From an uncultured Lachnospiraceae bacterium (lineage in GTDB: Bacteria; Bacillota; Clostridia; Lachnospirales; Lachnospiraceae), in assembly GCA_934294885.1 (NCBI GenBank), contig CAKRAK010000009.1, forward strand, positions 26,860-90,859: DNA of 64,000 bases, written 5' to 3'. The notes under the pieces were generated by a model that saw nothing but the letters and a program-made list of their open reading frames with translations, did not search any database and had not been told where the DNA came from. Below are positions 34,498 to 43,839 of this stretch, one piece after another. Position numbers and translations under genes: made by a program. Within the stretch, counting starts at the first letter, position 1. Each line of letters begins with the position of its first letter.

Positions 34498-36219
34498 ATG
34501 AATATGGGAAAACAAATCAAATGCAGAGCCAAACTGTATAAGCGGGTTATCGCTATTCTTTTGGTTCTCATAGTTCTTTTCAGTTTAAGTGCAAGCCAAA
34601 GCTATGCCGCTCCTACTTTTTTAGCAGAAAATCCATTATACCCACAAAACCAAAGAAATCATGTATATACTTCGCAGAATCATTTTGGAGGCAATATCTA
34701 CTCCTCTCTTGCCTTCGACTTTCATATCTTTGCAACAGAAGTGGAATTGGGTGCACACACAAACGGAAATATTGCAACCAATATACTGAAAGCAAACGGT
34801 CACGCCTTTGGCGCAGATGAACAAAATCATCTGCACAAACGGGAAGATAATTATATCCGTACCTATGCATCGGGAATCTCTAATATTGCAAGTAACGGCA
34901 ATACCATTGTCGGAAGCCAGATTTCTCTTGAAGTCAACAAACAAGACAAACGGATAAAAATTGGTCATAGTCAAAATTACCTAAATCAGGAAACCTCAAA
35001 AAAAATATTGCAGGAAAGCAAAACCTCCGATCCATATATCAATATCGAAGGTGAGCTTGCTTATCTTTCAACTCTCTCCTCACAATTAACTAAAAAGGAA
35101 ACCTCAAAGGATGTTACCATTCAATCAGGCTCTGAAATAACTCACACCATCACCGTTACAGATCAGGGAGGTAACCATTACTTAAATATTCAGGCTGGTA
35201 CATTTTTCAAAACAGGACAAAAAAACATATTAAACATCAGCCTCCCACAAAAAACTACACTCATTATAAACGTGGATATGAATCAGGCAGATCCGAATAT
35301 TTTAAAAAATCTTGTAACAAACCTTAACAATTATACCAACGGAGAAGCAATCGCATCCACATACTGCGGTTTACTTTGGAATTTATATGACAGCGGAAGC
35401 AGTAACGGACAATTTGCACCTGCCGGCTATATTCCTGTAGGCATAAGTGATTATTTCTTCGGAACCATTCTTGCTCCCAATGCAAATATCATTTACGGTG
35501 CCCTCAACGGCAGTATTATTGCAAATAAAGTAAAACAGGACGGTAAAGAATCTCATCGTTTCGACTTTACCGGCTACGAAGATCCCTCTGATGATCCGAC
35601 TACAGAAGCTACCACAGAAATCACCACAGAGGCTACAACGGAAGGAACCACGGAAACCACCACAGAAGCTACAACAGAAACCACTACAGAAGCTACGACG
35701 GAAGGAACCACAGAAACCACTACAGAAGCTACTACAGAAGCCACCACAGAAACCACTACAGAAGCTACTACAGAAGCCACCACAGAAACCACTACAGAAG
35801 CTACGACGGAAGGAACCACAGAAACCACCACAGAAGCTACTACAGAAACCACCACAGAAGCTACTACAGAAACCACCACAGAAGCTACTACAGAAGCCAC
35901 CACAGAAACTACCACAGAAGCCACCACAGAAACCACCACAGAAGCTACTACAGAAGCCACCACAGAGGCTACCACCCAGTCAACTACAGAAATCACCACG
36001 CAGATTACCACAGAATCAACAACACAGATTACTACCTGCACCACAGAACAAAACTCAGGTAGTTCAACACAGATTACAGAAACTTCAACAAGAACTTATA
36101 CGGAAAGACATCATGCCAGAACCGGAGATGATACAAAGGTATTTCTTCTGATTACGATTACCCTTTCTTCTCTTGGCTTATGTTCTGTGATTATCTTATA
36201 TAAACATTACAAAAAATAA
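34498..36219 (+). CDS. Sortase-anchored surface protein, choice-of-anchor A type, with Thr/Glu repeats
   Basis: The 573-residue protein starts with basic residues and a signal peptide (VIAILLVLIVLFSLSASQSYA, written in part; likely cleavage after SYA). Residues about 50-355 hold a beta-rich domain with FHIFATEVELGAHTNGNIA, typical of the choice-of-anchor A family. A low-complexity stretch of TTEAT/TTETT repeats (about residues 365-515) is followed by an ARTGDD sorting motif, a membrane segment (VFLLITITLSSLGLCSVIIL) and KHYKK, as in cell-wall-anchored proteins. It probably displays a ligand- or matrix-binding domain on a stalk; the ligand is unknown. The ribosome site is weak, so the start is uncertain by two codons. 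Confidence 0.8.
   Translation: MNMGKQIKCRAKLYKRVIAILLVLIVLFSLSASQSYAAPTFLAENPLYPQNQRNHVYTSQNHFGGNIYSSLAFDFHIFATEVELGAHTNGNIATNILKANGHAFGADEQNHLHKREDNYIRTYASGISNIASNGNTIVGSQISLEVNKQDKRIKIGHSQNYLNQETSKKILQESKTSDPYINIEGELAYLSTLSSQLTKKETSKDVTIQSGSEITHTITVTDQGGNHYLNIQAGTFFKTGQKNILNISLPQKTTLIINVDMNQADPNILKNLVTNLNNYTNGEAIASTYCGLLWNLYDSGSSNGQFAPAGYIPVGISDYFFGTILAPNANIIYGALNGSIIANKVKQDGKESHRFDFTGYEDPSDDPTTEATTEITTEATTEGTTETTTEATTETTTEATTEGTTETTTEATTEATTETTTEATTEATTETTTEATTEGTTETTTEATTETTTEATTETTTEATTEATTETTTEATTETTTEATTEATTEATTQSTTEITTQITTESTTQITTCTTEQNSGSSTQITETSTRTYTERHHARTGDDTKVFLLITITLSSLGLCSVIILYKHYKK
35593..36045 (+). repeat. Tandem codon repeat for Thr/Glu stalk
   Basis: About 450 bases consist of degenerate 12- and 24-base units coding (T-T-E-A/T/G-T) motifs, mostly ACA GAA followed by ACC, ACT, GCT or GCC. 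Long repeats of this kind change copy number by slippage. The opposite strand frame (Val/Ser repeats) is a shadow. Confidence 0.85.
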
Positions 36220-36251
36220 CCACGCAAAACACCCGTTTCGTAAATAAAATA

Positions 36252-36281
36252 TCCCCGGGATTTATAACCAAATTCCGGGGA
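36252..36281. terminator. Bidirectional terminator between surface protein and symporter genes
   Basis: TCCCCGGGATTT pairs with AAATTCCGGGGA. The plus strand is followed by ATTTTTT, and the minus strand by ATATTTTATTT, serving both convergent genes. Confidence 0.85.
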
Positions 36282-36297
36282 CATTTTTTACCTTTTA

Positions 36298-37704
36298 CTA
36301 TTTCATTTTACTTTGTTTTTCTACCTTTAACACCTTTTCAAAATCCTCTATATCCTTTACAATCTCACCACTTAACAACAGCATGCAGATTAAGTTTGGA
36401 ATTGCCATTAATGCATTGGCAATATCCGAGAAATTCCAAACAATGTCAAGTGTCTGGGTACAGCCCACATAACAGACTAAAGAGAAAATAATACGATAAA
36501 CCATATTAAATCGATGGGTTCCAAACAAATACTCCCATGCTTTTTCACCATGATATTCCCAGCCTAAAATCGTAGAAAAGGCAAATAAAGTAATTCCAAT
36601 AGATACCAGCCATCCGCCGGGATGACCCAGCACGGTTTGAAAGGCTTCTATTGTCAGATCAGAACCGACAATCAACTCCCCTGCTTCGTCCACCATACCA
36701 AGAACACCGGAAGATGCAATTGCAAGACCTGTAATGGTACAAACGACAATCGTATCCCAAAATGTACCGGTCATATTAATATAAGCCTGACGAACCGGAT
36801 TATCAGTTGTAGCTGCTGCTGCGGTAATTGCTGCAGAACCCATACCGGCTTCATTGGAGAAAACACCACGGGCTACTCCGTATCTCATAGCACCCATCAT
36901 AGATGCAACAATGGAACCAAGAGCACCACCGGTTACAGCCTTTACGGAAAATGCCATTTTAAAAATCATAACAATGCCGGAAGGCACATTGCCGATATTT
37001 CCTATAATAACAATCAGTCCGCATATAACATAAAAAATCGCCATTACCGGAACAACAATGGAAGAAACCTTCGAAATTGATTTAATTCCTCCTACAATAA
37101 TGAGTAATGCAACAACAGTAATAACGATACCTGTTGTCTTCATAGGAATCTGAAAGGTAGTATGTAATGCACTTGCTATTGAATTTCCCTGAGTCATATT
37201 TCCAATACCAAAGGATGCAATTACCGCAAACAACGCAAACAGGAAACCAAGAACAGCACCGAATTTCTTGTTTTTCAGTCCCTTTTTCATCGTATACATC
37301 GGTCCACCGGACATTTCTCCCTTTTCGTTTACCTCACGATATTTAATGGCAAGCATACATTCCGAAAACTTTGAGGTCAACCCAAAGCATGCAGATATCC
37401 ACATCCATACCAATGCTCCCGGTCCTCCGGAAACCATGGCTGTAGCAACACCTACAATATTTCCGGTACCAATCGTTGCCGCAAGAGCCGTTGTTAACGC
37501 AGAAAACGGAGAGACATCGCCGACACCCCGGCTTGTTGTTCTTGCCTCTTTGCTTAAGGTACTCTTGATTGCGTATCCCAAATTTCTCCACGGTAAAAAT
37601 TTCGTACGTATTGTCAAAAAGATACCGGTTCCCACCAATAATATCAACATCACCGGTCCCCAGACAAAACTGTCAATTGCACTTATTACATCTGCTAACT
37701 TCAT
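36298..37704 (-). CDS. Sodium:alanine symporter (AGCS family)
   Basis: AGCS carriers take up alanine or glycine with sodium. The 468-residue protein has about ten membrane segments and the family signature GTGNIVGVATAMVSGGPGALVWMWISACFG (residues about 80-110; core GTGNIVGVA). The ATG at 37704 (MKLADVI) follows GAGGAGG by seven bases, better than the ATG two codons before. The upstream region contains repeat copy B. Direct substrate evidence is absent; alanine is the family default. Confidence 0.92.
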   Translation of the reverse strand: MKLADVISAIDSFVWGPVMLILLVGTGIFLTIRTKFLPWRNLGYAIKSTLSKEARTTSRGVGDVSPFSALTTALAATIGTGNIVGVATAMVSGGPGALVWMWISACFGLTSKFSECMLAIKYREVNEKGEMSGGPMYTMKKGLKNKKFGAVLGFLFALFAVIASFGIGNMTQGNSIASALHTTFQIPMKTTGIVITVVALLIIVGGIKSISKVSSIVVPVMAIFYVICGLIVIIGNIGNVPSGIVMIFKMAFSVKAVTGGALGSIVASMMGAMRYGVARGVFSNEAGMGSAAITAAAATTDNPVRQAYINMTGTFWDTIVVCTITGLAIASSGVLGMVDEAGELIVGSDLTIEAFQTVLGHPGGWLVSIGITLFAFSTILGWEYHGEKAWEYLFGTHRFNMVYRIIFSLVCYVGCTQTLDIVWNFSDIANALMAIPNLICMLLLSGEIVKDIEDFEKVLKVEKQSKMK

Positions 37705-37824
37705 ACACATTCCTCCTCATTTCTTTTATTCATCATTATGACAGAATTTCTCGATTCATTCATATTCCACATTGGACTGTCTCCTGAAATTCTCACACAC
37801 AGGTTTCTATACCAGGACTTATCG

Positions 37825-37914
37825 CACAAAGATGAGATATACTTTGTGAATCTTAATCTGATCAGCGGTCATCAAATGCCCCATGAATATGTGCATTTTT
37901 CTCATCGCCATAAC
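37825..37914 (-). repeat. Repeat element copy B, before the alanine symporter gene
   Basis: This 90-base element is the second copy of the repeat at 11027-11118. On the minus strand it begins GTTATGGCGA immediately after a terminator T run and ends ACTTTGTG. It contains a 6-bp stem (AAATGC/GCATTT) and a perfect 7-bp stem (CACAAAG/CTTTGTG). It lies 120 bases upstream of the symporter start. The rest of 37705-38005 holds the upstream gene's terminator and AT-rich sequence. Confidence 0.7.
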
Positions 37915-37921
37915 AAAAAAA

Positions 37922-37945
37922 GAGGACAGCTTCTCATCTGTCCTC
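37922..37945 (-). terminator. Terminator of the 38006-38929 gene
   Basis: GAGGACAG pairs with CTGTCCTC around an eight-base loop. The minus strand has seven T residues after the stem, and repeat copy B starts right after them. Confidence 0.85.
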
Positions 37946-38005
37946 CTTTGGATTAATCTAACTATACATAATCTGACTACTTCTTGTCAAGAAAAATATG
38001 GGATA

Positions 38006-38929
38006 TTATTTTTTTATTTCCTGTATCAGGACCATAAAATTCTGATTCTGCTCCTGACAAAAAGGCCATAACAGCATTTTTTCCCCACATTCCATGTCAC
38101 GTCTTTTTATATCAAGAATTCCCTGATACGCCCCCTCAATTGCATGGTTGGGAATCTCAGACCATTTGTATACTGCATCGGTATCTTGAATCATATCCCA
38201 TTCATTTCCCAAAATAGTACATACCTTTGCCCCCTGCAACAATAAATCATTCATATCCGGTATTTGTTTTTCATTCATTTTCTTTAACAACCGATAAAAA
38301 GGTTCTTCTACCATAGAAGCTTCCGGAAACAATTTATTTTCCAATTGTACCAGAAAGCTCTTATAAATATATCCAAACATACTTTGAAGCTGACTGTGCA
38401 CACCAAAACACCAGACATAATCGTATTGCCCAAACCCTTCAATATCTGCTTTTCTCGTTCTGCCAACAATATTTTCCACACAATCCATTGCATATTCGCA
38501 AAAGGATTCCGGCGTAATATGATAGGAATCGGATTCCACAAACTTCTGCAGGTCAAGGATAAAAATTTCATAGTCCTGCTGCACCACTCCATTTAGAGAA
38601 TATATCTTTTTATTTATTTTATCATGATTCATCAGACCTTCCCGAAACAGCCCCTCATCCAATGCCTCCTCATCTGTATCTATTAAAGAAATTTTTGAAA
38701 AACAAGGTAACAGCCTTTTTAAATCAATGTCATTACATGCACCTGCTCCGACAATTGCAATGGTAGGAAGCTCTGCGGAAAAATCAATTTCTGTAATCCG
38801 GTCTATCTGTATTTCCTGATTATCAACCACTTCAATTAAATAATCCGTCAATGTATTTCGATAATTTTCCCAACGAAAGTATGCATTTTCTATCTTGAAG
38901 CATTTTTTTATTTCTTCATATAAACTCAT
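38006..38929 (-). CDS. Unknown protein, Rossmann-like nucleotide-binding N-terminal motif
   Basis: I do not recognise a named family. The 307-residue product has a glycine-rich loop TIAIVGAGACNDIDL near residue 55 followed by SLIDTDEEAL, which resembles motifs I and II of class I SAM-dependent methyltransferases. The C-terminal half is alpha-helical and charged, without membrane segments. AGGAG supports the start. It is transcribed as a single gene between the citrate synthase gene upstream and the symporter gene downstream. A methyltransferase role is possible but unproven because motifs IV and VI are not evident. Confidence 0.6.
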   Translation of the reverse strand: MSLYEEIKKCFKIENAYFRWENYRNTLTDYLIEVVDNQEIQIDRITEIDFSAELPTIAIVGAGACNDIDLKRLLPCFSKISLIDTDEEALDEGLFREGLMNHDKINKKIYSLNGVVQQDYEIFILDLQKFVESDSYHITPESFCEYAMDCVENIVGRTRKADIEGFGQYDYVWCFGVHSQLQSMFGYIYKSFLVQLENKLFPEASMVEEPFYRLLKKMNEKQIPDMNDLLLQGAKVCTILGNEWDMIQDTDAVYKWSEIPNHAIEGAYQGILDIKRRDMECGEKMLLWPFCQEQNQNFMVLIQEIKK

Positions 38930-38946
38930 AACCGGCTCCTAAAAAT

Positions 38947-38970
38947 ATAGGACCCATATGTGGGTCCTAT
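38947..38970 (-). terminator. Terminator of the citrate synthase gene
   Basis: ATAGGACCCA pairs with TGGGTCCTAT, followed on the minus strand by ATTTTTAG. Confidence 0.8.
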
Positions 38971-38977
38971 ACGCATC

Positions 38978-40363
38978 TTAACGTTCATCCATTGGTATAT
39001 ATTTCTGTGTCTTTTTCACTGCCTTATATGCAGGACGGATAATTTTTCCCTGATTAATCAGCTCCTCAATGCGATGAGCACTCCATCCCGCAGTTCTTGC
39101 TACTGCAAATAATGGCGTAAACAACTCCATCGGAAGTCCCAGCATCTGATACACAAAGCCGGAATAAAAGTCCACATTCGCACTTACACCTTTGTATATC
39201 TTTCTTTCTTCCGCAATCACCTGCGGAGCCAGTCGCTCTACATTCGCATATAACTGATATTCCTTCTGATATCCCTTCTCCTCGGAAAGCTTCTCTACAA
39301 AGCCCTTAAACACCTTTGCTCTCGGATCAGAAATAGAATATACCGCATGCCCCATACCATAGATCAGTCCAGCCTGATCAAAAGCCTCTTTGTGTAAAAG
39401 CTTTTGAAGGTATGTTTTTATTTCTTCATCATCGTTCCAATCCTTCACATGCTCCTTCATATCCGCAAACATCTTTGTAACCTTGATATTCGCACCACCA
39501 TGTTTCGGTCCCTTCAAGGAGCCTAATGACGCAGCCATAGAAGAATAGGTATCGGTTCCGGATGAGGTAACAACATGAGTTGTAAAGGTAGAGTTATTAC
39601 CACCACCATGTTCTGCATGAAGAACCAGTGCCAAATCCAAAATTCTTGCTTCCAATTCCGTATACTGACTGTCAGTCCTTAATACATACAATAAATTCTC
39701 TGCGGTAGAAAGCCCTGGCTGCGGACTATGTATAAACAAACTGTTACCGTCATGGTAATGGCTGTACGCCTGATATCCATAAACAGACAATAACGGCATA
39801 ACCGAAATCAACTGCAGGCACTGTCTTAATACATTTGGAATTGATATATCGTCGCCCTTTTCATCATAGGCGTATAACGTCAATACGCTTCTTTGCAACG
39901 TATTCATCATATCCTTACTTGGAGCCTTCAATATGATATCCCTTACAAAATGAGTCGGTAAGGACATTCTGTAATCTGACAGAATTTTATTAATATTCTG
40001 CAATTCCTGCTGATTTGGAAGCTTACCGAATAACAATAAATAAACCGTCTCTTCATATCCAAATCTCTTTTCATTGATAAAGCCGGCAACAATATCCTCA
40101 ACATCAACGCCCTGGTAATATAATTTTCCTTCACAAGGAATGATATCATTATCCTCAACTATATAGGACTGTATCTTGGAAACATCCGTAAGTCCTGCCA
40201 GTACACCTTTTCCGTTAATATCCCTAAGTCCACGCTTCACTTCATACTTAGTGTACAAATCCGAATCAATTTTTAAATTTTCTACACATAATTCAGATAA
40301 TGCACTAATCTCTTTTGTTATTTGAGAATAATTATTGATTCTCTGCTCGTGGTTGTCAAACAT
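38978..40363 (-). CDS. Citrate/2-methylcitrate synthase
   Basis: Citrate synthase condenses oxaloacetate and acetyl-CoA. The 461-residue protein has the catalytic His regions HAEHGGGNNSTF near residue 258 and GMGHAVYSISDPRAKVF near residue 338, and the Asp region NVDFYSGFVYQMLGLP near residue 392. The N-terminus (LCVENLKIDSDLYTKY) is longer than in the short bacterial enzymes and is typical of Clostridia. GGAAAGGG before the ATG at 40363 supports that start; the frame extends to a TTG at 40387. It stands alone without aconitase or isocitrate dehydrogenase beside it. A methylcitrate role cannot be excluded. Confidence 0.88.
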   Translation of the reverse strand: MFDNHEQRINNYSQITKEISALSELCVENLKIDSDLYTKYEVKRGLRDINGKGVLAGLTDVSKIQSYIVEDNDIIPCEGKLYYQGVDVEDIVAGFINEKRFGYEETVYLLLFGKLPNQQELQNINKILSDYRMSLPTHFVRDIILKAPSKDMMNTLQRSVLTLYAYDEKGDDISIPNVLRQCLQLISVMPLLSVYGYQAYSHYHDGNSLFIHSPQPGLSTAENLLYVLRTDSQYTELEARILDLALVLHAEHGGGNNSTFTTHVVTSSGTDTYSSMAASLGSLKGPKHGGANIKVTKMFADMKEHVKDWNDDEEIKTYLQKLLHKEAFDQAGLIYGMGHAVYSISDPRAKVFKGFVEKLSEEKGYQKEYQLYANVERLAPQVIAEERKIYKGVSANVDFYSGFVYQMLGLPMELFTPLFAVARTAGWSAHRIEELINQGKIIRPAYKAVKKTQKYIPMDER

Positions 40364-40513
40364 GCAATCACCCTTTCCTATTATCAAAACTTGTTTTTTC
40401 CCAAATGATAGTATACCACATTTTTTCTTTCAAGCCTAGGTTATTTTTGCACTGAAATAATTTTCGTGAAATAATTTTTTCGTAATGATGTAATACACAA
40501 AGATAACAAAAAA

Positions 40514-40533
40514 GGGAGTTCCAAAGAACTCCC
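40514..40533 (-). terminator. Terminator of purB
   Basis: GGGAGTTC pairs with GAACTCCC, followed on the minus strand by TTTTTTG. Confidence 0.85.
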
Positions 40534-40549
40534 ATAAATATGAAAAATC

Positions 40550-42001
40550 TTATACGTTGATTTCTGCTGTCATACCAAGTACATCCACATTGGCATCCAG
40601 AATCGGTTTTACAACCTCTGTTATGAATTCCTCTGTCTGCTGTGGTGCACGTCCCACAAAGTTCTTTGGCTCTAACAGTTCTTCTATCATTTCCTTTGTC
40701 ATGCCAAATGCAGGATCATTTGCAATTCGGTCAACCAGGTCATTTTCTTTACCCTCAACCTTCACCACCGCTCCGGCAGCCATAGAATGTTCACGAATCT
40801 TCTCATGCAGCACCTGACGGTCTCCACCACGCATTGTTGCATCCATCATTATATTTTCTGTAGCCATGAAAGGAATCTCTCTCATAAAGTGCTGATAAAT
40901 AACCTTATCGTATACAACCAATCCGTCTACAACATTCAAATATAAATCCAAAATACCATCGATTGCCAAAAATGCCTCCGGAATAGAAATTCGTTTGTTA
41001 GCCGAATCATCCAAGGTTCTCTCAAACCACTGGGTAGCCGATACAATCGCAGGATTTAATGCATCTACCATAACATAGTTAGACAATGATGCAATACGCT
41101 CAGAACGCATTGGATTTCTCTTATATGCCATTGCAGAGGAACCGATCTGATTCTTCTCAAAAGGCTCTTCTACTTCCTTTAAATGCTGTAATAATCTTAC
41201 ATCATTGGAAAACTTATGAGCACTCATTGCAATTCCACTTAATACATTTAAAATTCTTGCATCTACTTTTCTGGAATAAGTCTGTCCGGATACAGGATAA
41301 CATTCTTTAAATCCCATCTTTTCGGCAATCATACCGTCAATCTTACGAACCGTCTCATGGTCACCCTGGAACAACTCTAAAAAGCTTGCCTGTGTTCCTG
41401 TTGTTCCCTTACAGCCTAACAGCTTCTGCTGACCAATCATATATTCCAAGTCCTCTAAGTCAAGTAAAAGCTCCTCCATCCAAAGTGTAGCACGTTTACC
41501 AACGGTTGTCGGCTGTGCAGGTTGAAAATGAGTAAATGCCAATGTTGGCAAATCTTTATATTTCATTGCAAATTTTGAAAGTTCATTGATTACGTTAATT
41601 AATTTCTTACGAACTAATTTCATAGCTTCTGTCATGACAATTACGTCTGTATTATCACCGACATAACAGCTTGTTGCCCCAAGATGAATAATTCCTGCAG
41701 CAGCCGGACATTGCTTTCCATATGCATATACATGACTCATAACATCATGTCGAACTAATTTTTCTCTTTTCTTTGCAACATCATAATTAATGTCATTCTG
41801 AAAAGCCTTTAACTCTTCTATCTGCTCATCCGTAATTCTTGGATTTCCCTGACTATCCTTTAATCCTAACTCCTGCTCTGTCTCAGCAAGTGCAATCCAT
41901 AACCTTCTCCATGTCCGGAATTTCATATCCGGCGAAAAAATGTACTGCATCTCTTTGCTTGCATAACGTTCTGAAAGTGGGCTAACATATTTGTCTTTCA
42001 T
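40550..42001 (-). CDS. purB: Adenylosuccinate lyase
   Basis: PurB cleaves SAICAR to AICAR and adenylosuccinate to AMP, acting twice in purine synthesis. The 483-residue protein has the lyase signature GSSAMAYKRNPMRSERI near residue 293, THFQPAQPTTVGKRATLW near residue 160 and the HLGATSCYVGDNTD segment near residue 105. AAGGAG lies 13 bases upstream of the ATG, a long spacing. Its terminator is close downstream. It is not co-transcribed with purF, which has its own terminator, although both lie near one another. Confidence 0.95.
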   Translation of the reverse strand: MKDKYVSPLSERYASKEMQYIFSPDMKFRTWRRLWIALAETEQELGLKDSQGNPRITDEQIEELKAFQNDINYDVAKKREKLVRHDVMSHVYAYGKQCPAAAGIIHLGATSCYVGDNTDVIVMTEAMKLVRKKLINVINELSKFAMKYKDLPTLAFTHFQPAQPTTVGKRATLWMEELLLDLEDLEYMIGQQKLLGCKGTTGTQASFLELFQGDHETVRKIDGMIAEKMGFKECYPVSGQTYSRKVDARILNVLSGIAMSAHKFSNDVRLLQHLKEVEEPFEKNQIGSSAMAYKRNPMRSERIASLSNYVMVDALNPAIVSATQWFERTLDDSANKRISIPEAFLAIDGILDLYLNVVDGLVVYDKVIYQHFMREIPFMATENIMMDATMRGGDRQVLHEKIREHSMAAGAVVKVEGKENDLVDRIANDPAFGMTKEMIEELLEPKNFVGRAPQQTEEFITEVVKPILDANVDVLGMTAEINV

Positions 42002-42077
42002 AATTACTTCAATTCTCCTTCATCAATTTGTACTTGCATTTTCGCATACAGCTATTTTAACATAATAATAATAAAAA

Positions 42078-42109
42078 GGATAGGGATAATATAGCAGAAA
42101 TCCCTATCC
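42078..42109 (-). terminator. Terminator of purF
   Basis: GGATAGGGAT pairs with ATCCCTATCC across an 11-base loop, followed on the minus strand by TTTTTATTATT. Confidence 0.85.
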
Positions 42110-42115
42110 ATATTT

Positions 42116-43573
42116 TTATTTATTTTGTCTTACTGTAGTATCGTGTTCACCCCGAATATCCTCCTTCGGCGGTTCAATGGGATAATTTCCACTAAAGCAG
42201 CCATCACAATACTGCTTGCCATCTGTTAATTCCGGAAGTCTTGATAACTCCAGATATCCCAATGAATCAGCACCCAAAAGCTTACAGATTTCATCTACAG
42301 ACCGATTATGGGCGATTAATTGATTCTCACTTGGAATATCCGTTCCGAAATAACAAGGATGCAAAAACGGAGGAGAAGAAATTCTTACATGTACCTCTGT
42401 AGCCCCGGCATCCCGTAGCATTGTTACGATCCGGTCTGACGTGGTTCCCCGGACGATGGAATCATCAATCATAATAACCCGTTTACCCTTTACCGCATTT
42501 TTAAGCACATTTAATTTCACTCTGACACTGGATTCTCTCTGACTTTGTTTTGGTTTTATAAATGTTCTTCCTACATAAGCATTTTTTACAAAGGCTGTTC
42601 CATAAGGGATTCCCGATTCCAATGAATATCCCAGAGCTGCTGCATTTCCGGATTCCGGTACTCCCACAACAACATCCGCATCAACAGGGGAGTCCTTTGC
42701 CAGACATCTGCCTGCTGTAATACGTGATTCATAAATGCTTTTTTCATCCAATATACTGTCCGGTCTTGCAAAATAGATATATTCAAATATACATCTTGCA
42801 TGCTTTTCCTGACACAGATCCATATAAGATACGATTCCCTGTTCCGGTGTAATAGTTACCATCTCTCCCGGTTTTACATCCCGTATAAACTCCGCTCCGA
42901 TTGTATCTAAAGCACAACTTTCCGACGCAAGAATATATGCATTATGACGTTTTCCAATACATAACGGACGAAATCCAAAAGGATCTCTTACACCAATCAG
43001 CTTTCTTGGGCTCATAACAATTAAGGAATACGAACCCTTTACTTTTTTCAAAGCCTGTAATACCGCCTGCTCCACAGTTGCCGTATTCACTCTTTCTCTG
43101 GCTATATGATATGCGATTACTTCAGAATCAATAGTGGTCTGAAAGATTGCACCTCCCAATTCCAATTCTCTTCTAAGCTCCGGGGCATTTACCAGATTAC
43201 CATTGTGTGCCAGTCCCAAAGTTCCCTTTATATAATTTAACACCAGCGGCTGGGCATTTTCTCTTGTAGATGCACCCGCCGTAGAATAACGGACATGACC
43301 AACACCTATGTTTCCCTTTAGTTTATTTAAATCCTCCGGAGTAAACACTTCATTTACCAGACCCATTCCCTTAGATGAAAGAACCTTCCCTTTAGGACCC
43401 TCGGTATCCGATACTGCAATTCCGCAGCTTTCCTGACCACGATGCTGTAAAGCAAATAATCCATAATAAATAGACGCTGCCACATCATTCCCATCAAAAT
43501 CATAAATACCAAACACACCACATTCTTCCCGCAAAGAATCTTCATCATAAGAATTATCAAATATTTCGCTCAT
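42116..43573 (-). CDS. purF: Amidophosphoribosyltransferase
   Basis: PurF makes phosphoribosylamine from PRPP and glutamine, committing to purine synthesis. The 485-residue protein has a 17-residue propeptide followed by the nucleophile Cys18 in REECGVFGIYD, the glutamine-binding GHVRYSTAG near residue 90, the oxyanion HNGNLVN near residue 120 and the PRPP loop MIDDSIVRGTT near residue 365. Four Cys residues in family positions suggest the 4Fe-4S form. AAGGAG before the ATG at 43573 chooses this start over 43618. It serves as the reference for the PurF-like gene at 32997, which lacks these glutaminase residues. Confidence 0.96.
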   Translation of the reverse strand: MSEIFDNSYDEDSLREECGVFGIYDFDGNDVAASIYYGLFALQHRGQESCGIAVSDTEGPKGKVLSSKGMGLVNEVFTPEDLNKLKGNIGVGHVRYSTAGASTRENAQPLVLNYIKGTLGLAHNGNLVNAPELRRELELGGAIFQTTIDSEVIAYHIARERVNTATVEQAVLQALKKVKGSYSLIVMSPRKLIGVRDPFGFRPLCIGKRHNAYILASESCALDTIGAEFIRDVKPGEMVTITPEQGIVSYMDLCQEKHARCIFEYIYFARPDSILDEKSIYESRITAGRCLAKDSPVDADVVVGVPESGNAAALGYSLESGIPYGTAFVKNAYVGRTFIKPKQSQRESSVRVKLNVLKNAVKGKRVIMIDDSIVRGTTSDRIVTMLRDAGATEVHVRISSPPFLHPCYFGTDIPSENQLIAHNRSVDEICKLLGADSLGYLELSRLPELTDGKQYCDGCFSGNYPIEPPKEDIRGEHDTTVRQNK

Positions 43574-43685
43574 AGCAGTCTCCTTACATTCATCGTTGTT
43601 CTTCCTATCGTCTGACACATTTATACATCACTTATACGTTATGTCTGCATCATTTTATTTAACTTTAGAATTATAACACAATGTG

Positions 43686-43714
43686 ATGTTATTCTTTTTT
43701 TGTAAAAATGTCAA
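43686..43714 (-). promoter_or_regulatory. Probable sigma-A promoter of purF
   Basis: On the minus strand TTGACA (43709-43714) and TAACAT (43686-43691) are 17 bases apart. An extended -10 (TGTTATAAT) lies further downstream at 43670-43678 and may be a second start. The flanking AACAtCACATTGTGtT-like palindrome is a possible operator. Confidence 0.6.
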
Positions 43715-43741
43715 TAATGAATCTATTCCCCGTTAAAATAA

Positions 43742-43770
43742 TTGTTATTTCCAATATTTTATGATATACT
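43742..43770 (+). promoter_or_regulatory. Probable sigma-A promoter of the PilZ gene
   Basis: TTGTTA (43742-43747) and TATACT (43765-43770) are 17 bases apart, back to back with the purF promoter. Confidence 0.6.
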
Positions 43771-43839
43771 TGCATTCATAAATAAACGTGCATCAGACAA
43801 GACATGATGCATTCAGATATGGAGTTAAAGGAGAGTGTC

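Noticed and set aside
35574..36044. Val/Ser repeat protein on the minus strand
   Set aside because: It is the antisense shadow of the Thr/Glu repeat and has no ribosome site.
37961..37990. TTGACA-18-TATAGT on the minus strand, a possible promoter for the symporter gene
   Set aside because: The predicted start would be only about nine bases before a strong terminator hairpin, so it is more likely chance AT-rich sequence near the end of the upstream gene.
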